A DNA stretch of 64,000 nucleotides from an uncultured Johnsonella sp. (GTDB lineage: Bacteria > Bacillota > Clostridia > Lachnospirales > Lachnospiraceae), in NCBI GenBank assembly GCA_937927235.1, contig CALBCM010000037.1:62001-126000 (forward strand). Reading direction: 5' to 3'. How positions within the stretch are numbered: the first letter of the stretch is position 1; each line of letters opens with the position of its first letter. Shown here one piece after another: positions 17,856-26,829 of the stretch. The notes beneath the pieces were generated by a model. That model did not search any database, was not told where the DNA came from, and was given only the letters and a program-made list of their open reading frames with translations. A program made the translations under genes and the position numbers.

Positions 17856-20003
17856 ATGAGAGATGATTCACAAAAAAAGAATGTAAAATCAAGGTCAAAA
17901 AGCCGGAAAAAGGTTTTAAAGGCTGCTGCAAGAGAGCAGACAAATAAAAATAATAAAAATAACTATTCCACAATGAAGCCTGTCGCAACTTTGCCGGAAA
18001 AGGCAGCAGCTGCTTTAAAAAGTGCGGAAGCTGATAAAATCCCTCAAAAATCTGTGGAAAATAAACAAGCTGCTCAGAACAATGCTGTAAAGCAGAGCAA
18101 ACCGGCTGAGCCGTCAAAAAGCAATGAGCTTAAAAAACAGGACAACCAGATAAAAACTGCTAAGAAAAGCAGAAAGAGTGCTGAAAGGATTAAGCAGGAA
18201 AATCGTGCTAAAAAGGCTGAGCAGGCTCAGAATAAGAATCAGCCTCAAGCTGCGGCAAAGAATGCTTCTGCACCAAAGAATAAAAATCAGGCTCCGATGC
18301 CGAATAATATACAGGAGATAAGGAGAAATGTTAAAAGCCGCGCTTTAAAAAAACCGGGTGAAGCTAAGCCTAAAAAGAAGTCAAAGCTTCTTAAGGTAGT
18401 GCTTTTAGTGATTGCGGAAGCCCTTGTGCTTGGAGTGATTTTTTCTTATGCCTATGTGCTTGATAAGGTCAGCAGAGTGCAAAGACCTGAATTTAATAAG
18501 AAGAATGTTGTCAATAATGACCTTTCGGTAGAAAATATTAAACGTATGGAGGGCTATAGAAATATAGCAATCTTTGGTGTGGACACCAGAGATAACTCGG
18601 TGTCAAGAGGCAATTCCGATGTTATAATTATTGCAAGCATTAATCAGGCAAACGGTGAGATAAAGCTTGTGAGTGTATTTAGAGATACTTATATGAGCAC
18701 GGGCAATGACAAGTATAATAAGATAAATAATGCCTATGCCGTAGGAGGTCCCGAGCAGGCGCTAAAGGCAATCAATAAAAACCTTGACCTTAATATTACT
18801 GAATATGTGACCTTCAGCTGGAGAGCAGTGGCTACAGGCATAAACATACTGGGAGGTGTTGACCTGGAGATTACCAAGGCGGAGCATAAATATATCAATT
18901 CATATATTACAGAAACGGTAAAATCTACCAAAATAGGCTCTGTTCAGATACCTGAGCCAGGTATGCACCACCTTGACGGCATACAGGCGGTGGCTTATGG
19001 AAGATTAAGATATATGGACAGCGACTTTGCAAGAACTGAAAGACAGAGAAAGATAATAGCTCTTGCACTTGAAAAAGCTAAAAATGCAGACATTAAGACC
19101 CTTAATGATTTGCTTGGAAATATGCTTGAGATGGTGGCAACCAATCTGACCTGGCAGGACGGTTTGGATGTTATTTCAGATGTTAAGCTGTACCACATAG
19201 GTGAAACCGCAGGCTTTCCTTTTGCCAGAGGAGCCGGAGATATAGGCAGAAAGGGGGACTGTGTAATCCCGCAGACTCTGGAAAGCAATGTAAGAGAGCT
19301 TCATAAATTCTTATTCGGCACGGAAAATTACGAGCCTTCTGAAACCGTTAAAAATATAAGCAGGAGAATTTCCTCGGATTCAGGCATGTATAAAGAGGGC
19401 AAGTATACAGACCGTGAGCATAGCGATAAAGACTATGAGCCGGGTGAGGGCAGTGCATCACGCTCAAGCTCAGGGGCTTCAAAATCAAGCGGCTCAGGAA
19501 ATTATGGCTCGGGCAGTTCTGGCTCAGGAAGCTCAAAGGCTTCAACCAGAAAAGCCGGCGAGTACGGAGTTGATTATGAAACTGATGCCAGAGGGGAAAC
19601 AAAGTGGCTCCAGGACAATCCTGACCCTGATGAGGACAGATATAATAAAAATAGACATGAGCCCTCATCAAGAGGCGCTTATGAGCCTAAAACAACTGAG
19701 GCAGTCAAAAAGAGCTCGGCTGCAACAAGTGAAGAATATATAGGAAGCAAAGAAACAGAAAAGAGAAATACTGAGAGCAGCTCAAAAAGTACAAATTCAG
19801 CTAATGAAAGCACTTCGGAGAAAAAGCCTTCAGCTGAGTCCAGACCGACAGAAGCTACTGCTGAAAGAAAGCCCTCAAAGAGCGGTGAGAATACTTCAAA
19901 AGCAAATGACGGCACCGCTGAGAAAAAGCCTTCTCAGCAGAATGAAAGCAAGCCTCAGAAGCAGGCAGGCGGTGGGGAGGAAACAGTTCCCGCACTTAAT
20001 TAA
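17856..20003 (+). CDS. LytR-CpsA-Psr (LCP) family cell-wall glycopolymer ligase
   Basis: About 715 aa. An unusually long basic, Lys/Ala/Gln-rich cytoplasmic tail (residues 1-175) is followed by one membrane helix (about 180-200) and the outside LCP domain (about 230-420) with IAIFGVDTRDNS, VFRDTYMS and the arginine-rich MDSDFARTERQRKI. The C-terminal 230 residues are low-complexity Ser/Gly/Glu/Lys. LCP enzymes move lipid-linked glycopolymers onto peptidoglycan, which fits its place at the end of the glycan locus. The start is set at ATG 17856, which has AGAAAGGTG 6 bases upstream; an in-frame TTG at 17838 lies before that ribosome site. Confidence 0.92.
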   Translation: MRDDSQKKNVKSRSKSRKKVLKAAAREQTNKNNKNNYSTMKPVATLPEKAAAALKSAEADKIPQKSVENKQAAQNNAVKQSKPAEPSKSNELKKQDNQIKTAKKSRKSAERIKQENRAKKAEQAQNKNQPQAAAKNASAPKNKNQAPMPNNIQEIRRNVKSRALKKPGEAKPKKKSKLLKVVLLVIAEALVLGVIFSYAYVLDKVSRVQRPEFNKKNVVNNDLSVENIKRMEGYRNIAIFGVDTRDNSVSRGNSDVIIIASINQANGEIKLVSVFRDTYMSTGNDKYNKINNAYAVGGPEQALKAINKNLDLNITEYVTFSWRAVATGINILGGVDLEITKAEHKYINSYITETVKSTKIGSVQIPEPGMHHLDGIQAVAYGRLRYMDSDFARTERQRKIIALALEKAKNADIKTLNDLLGNMLEMVATNLTWQDGLDVISDVKLYHIGETAGFPFARGAGDIGRKGDCVIPQTLESNVRELHKFLFGTENYEPSETVKNISRRISSDSGMYKEGKYTDREHSDKDYEPGEGSASRSSSGASKSSGSGNYGSGSSGSGSSKASTRKAGEYGVDYETDARGETKWLQDNPDPDEDRYNKNRHEPSSRGAYEPKTTEAVKKSSAATSEEYIGSKETEKRNTESSSKSTNSANESTSEKKPSAESRPTEATAERKPSKSGENTSKANDGTAEKKPSQQNESKPQKQAGGGEETVPALN

Positions 20004-20089
20004 AATAAAAGCTGCAGCTCAGGCAGGTTATTCCTGATTATAAAATAGATTTTCACAAAATCATCTGTATTATTACACAGTTTATACAC

Positions 20090-20131
20090 AAAGCATTGGT
20101 AAACTTACAACCATAGTTTACTAATGCTTTT
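20090..20131 (+). terminator. Terminator after the LCP gene
   Basis: A 14-base inverted repeat (arms 20091-20104 and 20116-20129, one mismatch) with an 11-base loop, ending in CTTTTGTG. It closes the glycan locus before the HtrA gene. Confidence 0.7.
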
Positions 20132-20183
20132 GTGCATTAAAGTTGGAAATATAAGATTTGACTTAGATGGAGGTTAATATACT

Positions 20184-21881
20184 ATGTATGATAATTATGA
20201 TGATGATATAAATAAATTAAATTCAGACAATTTGAACCCAGACTCGGAAGACAGGGAAAAAGACTTGTATAATGATTTTGAGGCTGATAAAGAGCCTGAC
20301 AGTGTAAGTCCCGCTCAAAACTCCAAAGCCGCAGAAGCTGTTAATGCAAATCTGTATGGCAGCTATGATACATTTCAGAGTATGAATACTGATAATGATG
20401 CTGAGCATTTCCGGAATTTAAGAAGAAGCTATAACACTGGTTTCAGCTCAGGCAGTGCTTATTCCTCTTCAGATAATGCAGCGCAAAGCAGCCGCTTTAG
20501 TGCCGGTGAGAATCCGCCCGCTGCTTACAGAAGCTACGGCAGTTCTTACTCCTCAGGCACAGGATACAGCTCGGGAGGCTCCAATATCCCGCCGAGCAGC
20601 AGTGCCGCTTCTTATAGAAGCTCAGGCAGAAAAAGAGGAGGAGCAGCAAAAAGAGTAGCCGCCTTGGTAGCCTCGGCAATGTTATTTGGCACTGTGGCAG
20701 GAGGAACTATGGTGGCAGTAAATAAATATGCCGGTGGCAATACAGCTTTAACGGAGCAGTCTCAGACAGCTGCTCAGGCTTCTCAGATTTCTAAGATAAA
20801 GCTTAAAGAGCCCGGTGCCGGAAGCGAAGCCGCTGCAAATGCTGCTTCACAAGGCTCCGGAAATGACATAGAAGCGATAGCCGAACGCTCTATGCCTTCA
20901 GTAGTAGCTATTAATGGAACTACTAAGCTTAAAACTTCGGGCTGGTTTGGAGAAGGTCAGGAATATGAAGCACCTTCAAGCGGCTCAGGCATTATTATAG
21001 GTCAAAATGACAGTGAATATCTTATAGTTACAAATAACCATGTTATAGATGATACAAGCAAATTAAGCGTAGTATTTATAGATGGCGAAGAGGTGGAGGC
21101 AAATATTAAGGGCGGAGATTCGGACTCTGATATAGCTATAATTGCAGTTAAAAAATCAGATGTCAAGCAGGAAACTATTGACAAGATAAGTATAGCAAGC
21201 CTCGGAGATTCCGATAAGGTGAAGGTAGGTCAGAGCGTAGTGGCTATAGGCAATGCACTCGGCTACGGGCAGTCGGTGACGGCAGGCATAGTGAGTGCTT
21301 TAAACAGAGAAGTCCAGACCCAGGACGGAGTAAAAAAGAGCCTGCTTCAGACAGATGCCGCTATCAATCCCGGAAACTCGGGCGGAGCACTTATAAATAT
21401 GGACGGCGATGTGATAGGCATTAACTCGGCAAAATATTCCTCCACTGAAGTTGAGGGCATGGGTTATGCAATTCCCGTATCGACAGTAAAGGATATAATT
21501 GAAGAGCTTTCAAACCAGCAGACCAAAAGTGAAAAGGTTGAAGAGGCAAAGCAGGGCTACCTTGGCATACAGGGGCAAAATATAGATTCGGATATGTCGA
21601 CGACTTATGATATGCCGAGAGGAGTTTATGTGTATAAGATACTTGAAGGAGGAGCTGCCTCAAATTCAGAGCTTAGAGAAAAGGATATTATTACCAAGAT
21701 TAATTCTCAGACTATAAAAACTATGGAGGACCTTAAACTGCAGCTTACTTATTATTCAGGCGGAGAAAAGGTAAAATTGACGGTACAAAGACTGGAGGGC
21801 AGTCAGTACAAAGAAATGCAGATTGAGGTAACCCTCGGATTCAGGCAGGATTCTGAGATGAATAAAGAAAAAAATAAATAG
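20184..21881 (+). CDS. htrA: HtrA/DegP-type membrane-anchored serine protease
   Basis: 565 aa. Residues 1-150 are a disordered Ser/Tyr/Gly/Asp-rich cytoplasmic tail, then one membrane helix (about 153-177), then a trypsin-like domain with a complete triad: His in TNNHVID (about 286), Asp in SDIAIIAV (about 316) and Ser in GNSGGALI (about 398). A PDZ domain follows at about 450-550 (GYLGIQGQNI, AASNSELREKDIITKI). HtrA degrades misfolded proteins at the outer face of the membrane. TGGAGG precedes the ATG. The gene lies between two terminators and is therefore a single-gene unit. The long repetitive N-terminal tail resembles that of the LCP protein before it and may be a shared lineage habit. 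Confidence 0.95.
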   Translation: MYDNYDDDINKLNSDNLNPDSEDREKDLYNDFEADKEPDSVSPAQNSKAAEAVNANLYGSYDTFQSMNTDNDAEHFRNLRRSYNTGFSSGSAYSSSDNAAQSSRFSAGENPPAAYRSYGSSYSSGTGYSSGGSNIPPSSSAASYRSSGRKRGGAAKRVAALVASAMLFGTVAGGTMVAVNKYAGGNTALTEQSQTAAQASQISKIKLKEPGAGSEAAANAASQGSGNDIEAIAERSMPSVVAINGTTKLKTSGWFGEGQEYEAPSSGSGIIIGQNDSEYLIVTNNHVIDDTSKLSVVFIDGEEVEANIKGGDSDSDIAIIAVKKSDVKQETIDKISIASLGDSDKVKVGQSVVAIGNALGYGQSVTAGIVSALNREVQTQDGVKKSLLQTDAAINPGNSGGALINMDGDVIGINSAKYSSTEVEGMGYAIPVSTVKDIIEELSNQQTKSEKVEEAKQGYLGIQGQNIDSDMSTTYDMPRGVYVYKILEGGAASNSELREKDIITKINSQTIKTMEDLKLQLTYYSGGEKVKLTVQRLEGSQYKEMQIEVTLGFRQDSEMNKEKNK

Positions 21882-21906
21882 TTCCGGTTAATTCACCGGT
21901 TAATTT

Positions 21907-21935
21907 GAGAGATGAGGCTTATTCTCATCTCTCTT
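21907..21935 (+). terminator. Terminator after htrA
   Basis: Perfect 10-bp stem GAGAGATGAG / CTCATCTCTC with a 7-base loop, followed by TT. A smaller CCGG-TTAATTCA-CCGG hairpin lies just upstream. Confidence 0.7.
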
Positions 21936-21969
21936 AGCTTATGCAGAATTTAATCAAAGATAAGATTGC

Positions 21970-21998
21970 TTGCACAAGTGATAAAATCTGTATATAAT
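21970..21998 (+). promoter_or_regulatory. Strong sigma-A-like promoter of the clpX-lspA-corC operon
   Basis: TTGCAC, 17-base spacer, perfect TATAAT. It lies between the htrA terminator and the clpX start and gives a leader of about 100 bases. Confidence 0.7.
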
Positions 21999-22108
21999 TA
22001 AATATAAGGTAGAATTTCTGCCTCCTGTAGAGGATTTAAAACTATGTTAAAAGCAGAGAGCTTTAAGCGGCAGATCGTCCGCCTTAGATTAAAAGAGGAA
22101 AAACAAAT

Positions 22109-23653
22109 ATGAAGCCTAGGAAAATGGAGATAAAAAGCCGTGCCAGCAGTGATAACGGCAGCAATAATAGTAACTATAATAAAAATATCGGCTTTAACGA
22201 TAAAAATAATAAGAAGAATGCTGATAAAGACAATGCACAGGAAGATGTATGTACGATGTGCCGCAGACCTGAGCATATTGCCGGCAGGCTGATGAATATG
22301 CCCGGAGGAATCAAGCTCTGCCACGATTGTATGCAGAGGGCTATGGATTCGGTAAGCGAGAGCAATTTTGACCTTAATAAAATTAATGGCATTTCCTTTG
22401 TAGGAGATATGAGAAAGGATTTTGAAAATTTAATGAATTTTAATACAAAAAGAAAGCCTAAGAAAAAAAGTCAGGTAAAAAAGCCTATGTTCAGCATGAA
22501 GGATATACCTGCTCCGCATATTATTAAAGCTAAGCTGGATGAATATGTGATAGGTCAGGACAAGGCGAAAAAGGTGCTTGCAGTTGCAGTTTACAACCAT
22601 TATAAGAGGGTATTTCTTGACCAGAGAAGAAGCGGAAGAAGTGGTGAAAAGGGGTCTGAAAATGTGCAGTACAAAGAAAGGTCGGCAGACAAATCTAAAT
22701 CTGTAAACAATGTAAAGATAGAAAAATCAAATATACTTATGATAGGTCCTACCGGAAGCGGAAAGACTTACCTGGTAAAGACCATAGCTAAGCTTTTAAA
22801 CGTGCCGCTTGCCATTGCAGATGCCACTTCACTTACAGAAGCAGGCTATATAGGGGATGATATAGAAAGCGTCGTTTCCAAGCTGCTTGCGGCAGCAAAT
22901 AATGATGTTGAAAGGGCTCAGTGTGGAATAATCTTTATAGACGAAATAGACAAGATAGCTAAAAAGAAAAATGTAAGCTCCAGAGATGTAAGCGGAGAAA
23001 GTGTACAGCAGGAGCTTCTTAAGTTGCTTGAGGGCAGCAGAGTGGATGTACCGGTAGGCTCAAACCAAAAAAATGCCATGTCCCCGCTGTACAGCGTAAA
23101 TACTGATAATATACTGTTCATCTGCGGAGGAGCCTTTCCCGACCTTGAAGATATAATTAAGGAAAGACTTAATAAAAAAAGTCTGATGGGTTTTAATTCG
23201 GAGCTTAAGGATAAGTATGATAATGAAGATATATTGAAATATGCTTCTAACGATGATATAAGGAAGTTCGGAATGATACCTGAATTTCTCGGCAGGCTGC
23301 CAATATTGGTGACTTTGGCAAGGCTTAAAAAGGAAGATCTTGTGAAGGTGTTAAAGGAGCCAAAAAATGCTATATTAAAGCAGTATATAAGGCTGCTTGA
23401 GCTCGATGGTGTAAAGCTTGAATTTGATGAAGATGCACTGGAATGGATAGCTGAGGAGGCTATCAAGAAAAATACTGGAGCAAGAGCTCTGCGCTCTATT
23501 ATAGAAGAATTTATGCTTGACATAATGTATGAGATACCTAAGGACCCGAATATAGGCAGAGTAGTTATTACCGGTGCTTACCTTGAAAAAAAAGGAGGCC
23601 CCGGCATCAGTATGAAAATAGATGAAAGCAGAAGCTTCACTCTGGGAAAATAA
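22109..23653 (+). CDS. clpX: ClpX-type AAA+ unfoldase
   Basis: 514 aa, about 90 longer than a usual ClpX. After a polar Asn/Lys-rich tail (1-45) comes the ClpX zinc finger with four cysteines (CTMC at about 48-51, CHDC at about 72-75). The AAA+ core has Walker A GPTGSGKT (about 213), pore loop AGYIGDD, Walker B IIFIDEIDK (about 274), the ClpP-docking loop as MGF (about 360) instead of IGF, and sensor 2 NTGARALRSIIEEF. The extra length comes from the N-terminal tail and a Ser/Lys/Glu-rich insert before Walker A (about 170-205). Together with ClpP it would unfold and degrade proteins; no clpP is nearby, so it may be a second, divergent ClpX. The ribosome site is AGAGGAAAAA. Confidence 0.9.
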   Translation: MKPRKMEIKSRASSDNGSNNSNYNKNIGFNDKNNKKNADKDNAQEDVCTMCRRPEHIAGRLMNMPGGIKLCHDCMQRAMDSVSESNFDLNKINGISFVGDMRKDFENLMNFNTKRKPKKKSQVKKPMFSMKDIPAPHIIKAKLDEYVIGQDKAKKVLAVAVYNHYKRVFLDQRRSGRSGEKGSENVQYKERSADKSKSVNNVKIEKSNILMIGPTGSGKTYLVKTIAKLLNVPLAIADATSLTEAGYIGDDIESVVSKLLAAANNDVERAQCGIIFIDEIDKIAKKKNVSSRDVSGESVQQELLKLLEGSRVDVPVGSNQKNAMSPLYSVNTDNILFICGGAFPDLEDIIKERLNKKSLMGFNSELKDKYDNEDILKYASNDDIRKFGMIPEFLGRLPILVTLARLKKEDLVKVLKEPKNAILKQYIRLLELDGVKLEFDEDALEWIAEEAIKKNTGARALRSIIEEFMLDIMYEIPKDPNIGRVVITGAYLEKKGGPGISMKIDESRSFTLGK

Positions 23654-23685
23654 TTTGTATTATAAAATAAGTATAAAGAGGAAAA

Positions 23686-24147
23686 ATGCTGTATTATATG
23701 CTAATAGCCCTACTATCAGGGCTTGATATAGGTATAAAAAATCTGATAGAAAGTATTCCTGACTCTAAACTTCCTAAAGCTTTGGAAATACCGCTTATAA
23801 AAGTATCGGATAAAAAAATTATATTGTATAAATCTCATAACAGGGGATTTCCTTTAGGTGTGCTTGAAGAAAGGCATAAGCTTGTAAGATGCCTTCCGGT
23901 TTTTATTACTGCCGGTCTGAGCCTGTGGCTGGCTTTGGACATTAAGCAAAAGAAAAGCTTTAGAAGCAAGCTTCCCTTAAGCCTGATTATAGCGGGAGCT
24001 TTAAGCAATATCTATGACAGGCTTAAAAGAGGCTACGTAGTTGATTATATTAATATAAATATTTTGCCGATAAAAAAGCTGGTATTTAATCTGGGAGATG
24101 TAAGCATACTGCTTGGAAGCATACTGCGGGCTTTTCTGAAAAGGTAG
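23686..24147 (+). CDS. lspA: Divergent signal peptidase II (lipoprotein signal peptidase)
   Basis: 153 aa with four hydrophobic segments. LspA is the aspartyl protease that cleaves lipoprotein signal peptides in the membrane. The two catalytic aspartates are present, Asp111 in SNIYDRLKRG and Asp138 in FNLGDVS, as are D14 and the VVDYI block. The normally strict N-x-G-x-A-F-G motif is altered to NRGFPLG (residues 52-58), and FNxAD has become FNLGD. It is therefore an outlying member, active in principle, and could be a second LspA beside a housekeeping copy or a specialised one. It lies 32 bases after clpX and 14 before the CNNM gene. Confidence 0.78.
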   Translation: MLYYMLIALLSGLDIGIKNLIESIPDSKLPKALEIPLIKVSDKKIILYKSHNRGFPLGVLEERHKLVRCLPVFITAGLSLWLALDIKQKKSFRSKLPLSLIIAGALSNIYDRLKRGYVVDYININILPIKKLVFNLGDVSILLGSILRAFLKR

Positions 24148-24161
24148 GTAGGGGAGAAACT

Positions 24162-25415
24162 TTGGACAATCATACTATTTTACATATAGTGATACTTGCA
24201 ATGCTTTTAGGGCTGTCAGGCTTTTTTTCATCAGCAGAAACCGCCTTTATAAGCTCTAATCAAATAAAACTTAAAACATTGGCTGCAAAGGGGAGTAAAA
24301 ATGCACTCCTGGTGCTTAAAATTATGGAAAAGCCTGAAAAGATGCTTTCAGCAGTGTTAATAGGCAATAATATAGTAAATCTGTCCGCTTCGGCACTTGC
24401 GACAACTATTATAATAAAGCTTTTCGGGAATGCTGCTATAGGTGTGGCAACGGGAATGCTTACTTTTTTGATACTGATATTCGGAGAAATAACCCCTAAA
24501 AGTCTTGCTTCAAAAAAGCCTGAAAGCATGTCACTGGTTTATGCAGCGCCTATTTATGCACTTATGTTTATACTCACTCCGGCAATAGTGACAATCAACC
24601 TCGCTTCTGGCTTCGTATTAAAGCTTTTAGGAGCAGGCAATGCTCCAAGACAGGATATTATGACGGAGGAGGAGCTTAGAACCATAGTTGATGTCAGTCA
24701 CGAGGAGGGAGTTATAGAAAATGAGGAAAGAAAAATAATAAATAATGTCTTTGACTTTGCCGAAGTGCTGGCTAAGGATGTAATGATACAGCGCATTGAT
24801 ATGGTGCTTATAAATATTGAAGCAGGCTATGAGGAAGCTATAGAAATATACCGGCAGGAAAGATATACCAGACTGCCGGTGTATGAGGGAAATACTGACA
24901 ATATAGTCGGAGTGATTAATGTCAAGGACTTGCTGCTGCATAAAAGTGAAAAAAAATTTAATATCAGAGATTATATGAGGAAGCCTTTTTTTACTTATGA
25001 GTACAAAAAGATAGCCGAGCTTTTGCTGCAAATGAAAAAGTCCTATGCCAATATTGCGGTAGTGCTTGATGAATACGGCATGACTGCGGGTATGATTACG
25101 ATGGAAGACATATTGGAAGAAATAGTAGGAGAAATAAGGGATGAATATGATATTGACGAGGAGGAGAGCTTTAAAAAAATCGGTAAGGATGTGTACCTGC
25201 TTGACGGCTCGGTAAAGCTTGATGAAATAAATGAAAGACTCGGAACGGATTTAAATATGGAGGATTATGAATCTATCGGCGGATTTGTGATGGGACAGCT
25301 GGAGCATCTGCCTAAAGTAAGAGAGGGGGTCAGGACCGAGGGAGTAAGACTTACTGTTGAAAAGATGGACAAGGCAAGAATAGATAAGGTAAGGCTTGAG
25401 ATTTTAAACAAATAA
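24162..25415 (+). CDS. CNNM/CorC-type transporter (DUF21, CBS pair, CorC_HlyC domain)
   Basis: 417 aa. A DUF21 membrane domain with about four helices (residues 1-185, including SGFFSSAETAFISSN and the NNIVNLSASALAT block) is followed by two CBS domains (about 200-320, with TRLPVYEGNTDNIVGVINVK and ANIAVVLDEYG) and a CorC_HlyC domain (about 335-412). Members move Mg2+ or other divalent cations, or regulate such transport, with the CBS pair binding adenosine nucleotides. The start is TTG with GGGGAG upstream. It is the last gene of the clpX-lspA unit; 17 bases further begins the solute-binding lipoprotein, so read-through is likely. Confidence 0.92.
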   Translation: MDNHTILHIVILAMLLGLSGFFSSAETAFISSNQIKLKTLAAKGSKNALLVLKIMEKPEKMLSAVLIGNNIVNLSASALATTIIIKLFGNAAIGVATGMLTFLILIFGEITPKSLASKKPESMSLVYAAPIYALMFILTPAIVTINLASGFVLKLLGAGNAPRQDIMTEEELRTIVDVSHEEGVIENEERKIINNVFDFAEVLAKDVMIQRIDMVLINIEAGYEEAIEIYRQERYTRLPVYEGNTDNIVGVINVKDLLLHKSEKKFNIRDYMRKPFFTYEYKKIAELLLQMKKSYANIAVVLDEYGMTAGMITMEDILEEIVGEIRDEYDIDEEESFKKIGKDVYLLDGSVKLDEINERLGTDLNMEDYESIGGFVMGQLEHLPKVREGVRTEGVRLTVEKMDKARIDKVRLEILNK

Positions 25416-25432
25416 ATTTAGAGGGAAAGATT

Positions 25433-26812
25433 ATGAGATTGAAATGGTATTTAATGAGTTTGACTTTTGCAGCGGCTCTGTCTTTGTCCGCATGCATAAA
25501 GCAAAGCTCCAAGAAGGAACCGGTAACTGTAAGTATATGGCATGTATACGGCGGACAGGTAAGCTCACCTTTAAATGATATAATAGACGAGTTTAACAGT
25601 ACAGTAGGAAGAGAAAAAGGCATCTATGTACAGGTGACCTCCGTATCAAATACCAACAGCATCCATGAAGCTGTGCTTGCCGCATCAAATAATGAGTTGG
25701 GAGCTTCAGAGCTTCCGAATATGTTTGTATCCTACCCCAAGACGGTAGTTGCTTTAAAGGACAGCAATATACTTGTGGATTATAGGGATTATTTTTCAGA
25801 GGAAAAGCTCAGTGAATTTGTGCCGGAATTTATAGAAGAGGGAATGATTGACGGTAAATTAAATATTCTGCCCCTGGCTAAATCTACGGAGATTATGTTT
25901 ATAAATAAAACAGCTTTTGACAGGTTTGCCAAGGCTTCAGGAGCCAAATTGAGCGACCTTGATACTTGGGAGGGACTCTTTCAAACCTCAATCAGGTATA
26001 CTGACTGGATAGATTCGCTGACTCCCGATATTGAGGGTGACGGAAAGCCTATGTTTGTGCATGATTATCATTTTAATTATTTTCAGGTAGGAATAGACTC
26101 GCTTGGAAGAAGCTTTTTTGATGAAAGTGAAAATATAGATTTCAGCCCTGAATTTTGCAAGGTATGGGAGCCTTATGCAAAGGCGGCGGTATATGGAGGG
26201 GTATGGCTGAAGGAGGGCTATGCGACAGAACCCTTAAGAACAGGAGATGCAATAGTAAGTGTGGCTTCGTCTGCCAGCGTACTGTATTATTATGATGTAG
26301 TTACTTATCCCGACAATACTTCAGAACAGGTACAGCTGATAGCGCGACCCTGTCCAATATTTAAGGACGGAAAAAAAGAGGTGATGCAAAGAGGTGCAGG
26401 AATTTGCACTGTCAAGACCGATGCCAAGCATGAAAAGGCAGTGATGATTTTTCTTGAATGGCTTACTGATGTTAAGAACAATGTAAATTTTGTTACTAAG
26501 GCAGGCTATATGCCTGTAAAAAAGGAAGCCTTTGAAAAAGAGCTTCCGGCTGCCATAGACGGAATAAAGGAGCCTAAGTATAAGAGCCTGTATGAGGCTT
26601 TTTTGCAGACCAATGATGAATATCAGTATTATACCGCACCGCAAATTAAAAATTATCTGAATTTAGAAACTGATTTTGAAAAAAATTCCCGTGCAGAGCT
26701 TGACATAGCTCATAGCAAGTATATTGGGCAGGCAGGCGGAATTTATGATGAGAAGCTGCTTAACAAATTGGTAAAGGAGTATTATTACGAATTAAGGCAA
26801 AAATTTAATTGA
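25433..26812 (+). CDS. Extracellular solute-binding lipoprotein (family 1 type) without a transporter
   Basis: 459 aa. A lipoprotein signal peptide ends in LSAC (Cys about 21), so it is anchored in the outer leaflet. The mature part looks like a type 2 periplasmic binding protein of the sugar or peptide group: TVSIWHVYGGQ at the start, INKTAFDRFAK, and the late AVMIFLEWLTD...AGYMPVKKEAF found in ABC sugar-binding proteins. No permease or ATPase gene is near. It lies 17 bases before a membrane-bound LuxR-type regulator, which suggests it feeds a ligand signal to that protein rather than to a transporter. The ligand is unknown. Confidence 0.87.
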   Translation: MRLKWYLMSLTFAAALSLSACIKQSSKKEPVTVSIWHVYGGQVSSPLNDIIDEFNSTVGREKGIYVQVTSVSNTNSIHEAVLAASNNELGASELPNMFVSYPKTVVALKDSNILVDYRDYFSEEKLSEFVPEFIEEGMIDGKLNILPLAKSTEIMFINKTAFDRFAKASGAKLSDLDTWEGLFQTSIRYTDWIDSLTPDIEGDGKPMFVHDYHFNYFQVGIDSLGRSFFDESENIDFSPEFCKVWEPYAKAAVYGGVWLKEGYATEPLRTGDAIVSVASSASVLYYYDVVTYPDNTSEQVQLIARPCPIFKDGKKEVMQRGAGICTVKTDAKHEKAVMIFLEWLTDVKNNVNFVTKAGYMPVKKEAFEKELPAAIDGIKEPKYKSLYEAFLQTNDEYQYYTAPQIKNYLNLETDFEKNSRAELDIAHSKYIGQAGGIYDEKLLNKLVKEYYYELRQKFN

Positions 26813-26829
26813 CACAGTAAGGTGACAAT

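Noticed and set aside
20158..20186. TTGACT box just before htrA as a promoter
   Set aside because: A 17-base spacer puts the -10 on the htrA start codon, so it cannot drive htrA; any TATACT spacing is too short.
22918..23523. 201-codon minus-strand open frame
   Set aside because: Fully antisense to the clpX AAA+ core; Ser/Ile/Leu-rich shadow without a ribosome site or known motif.
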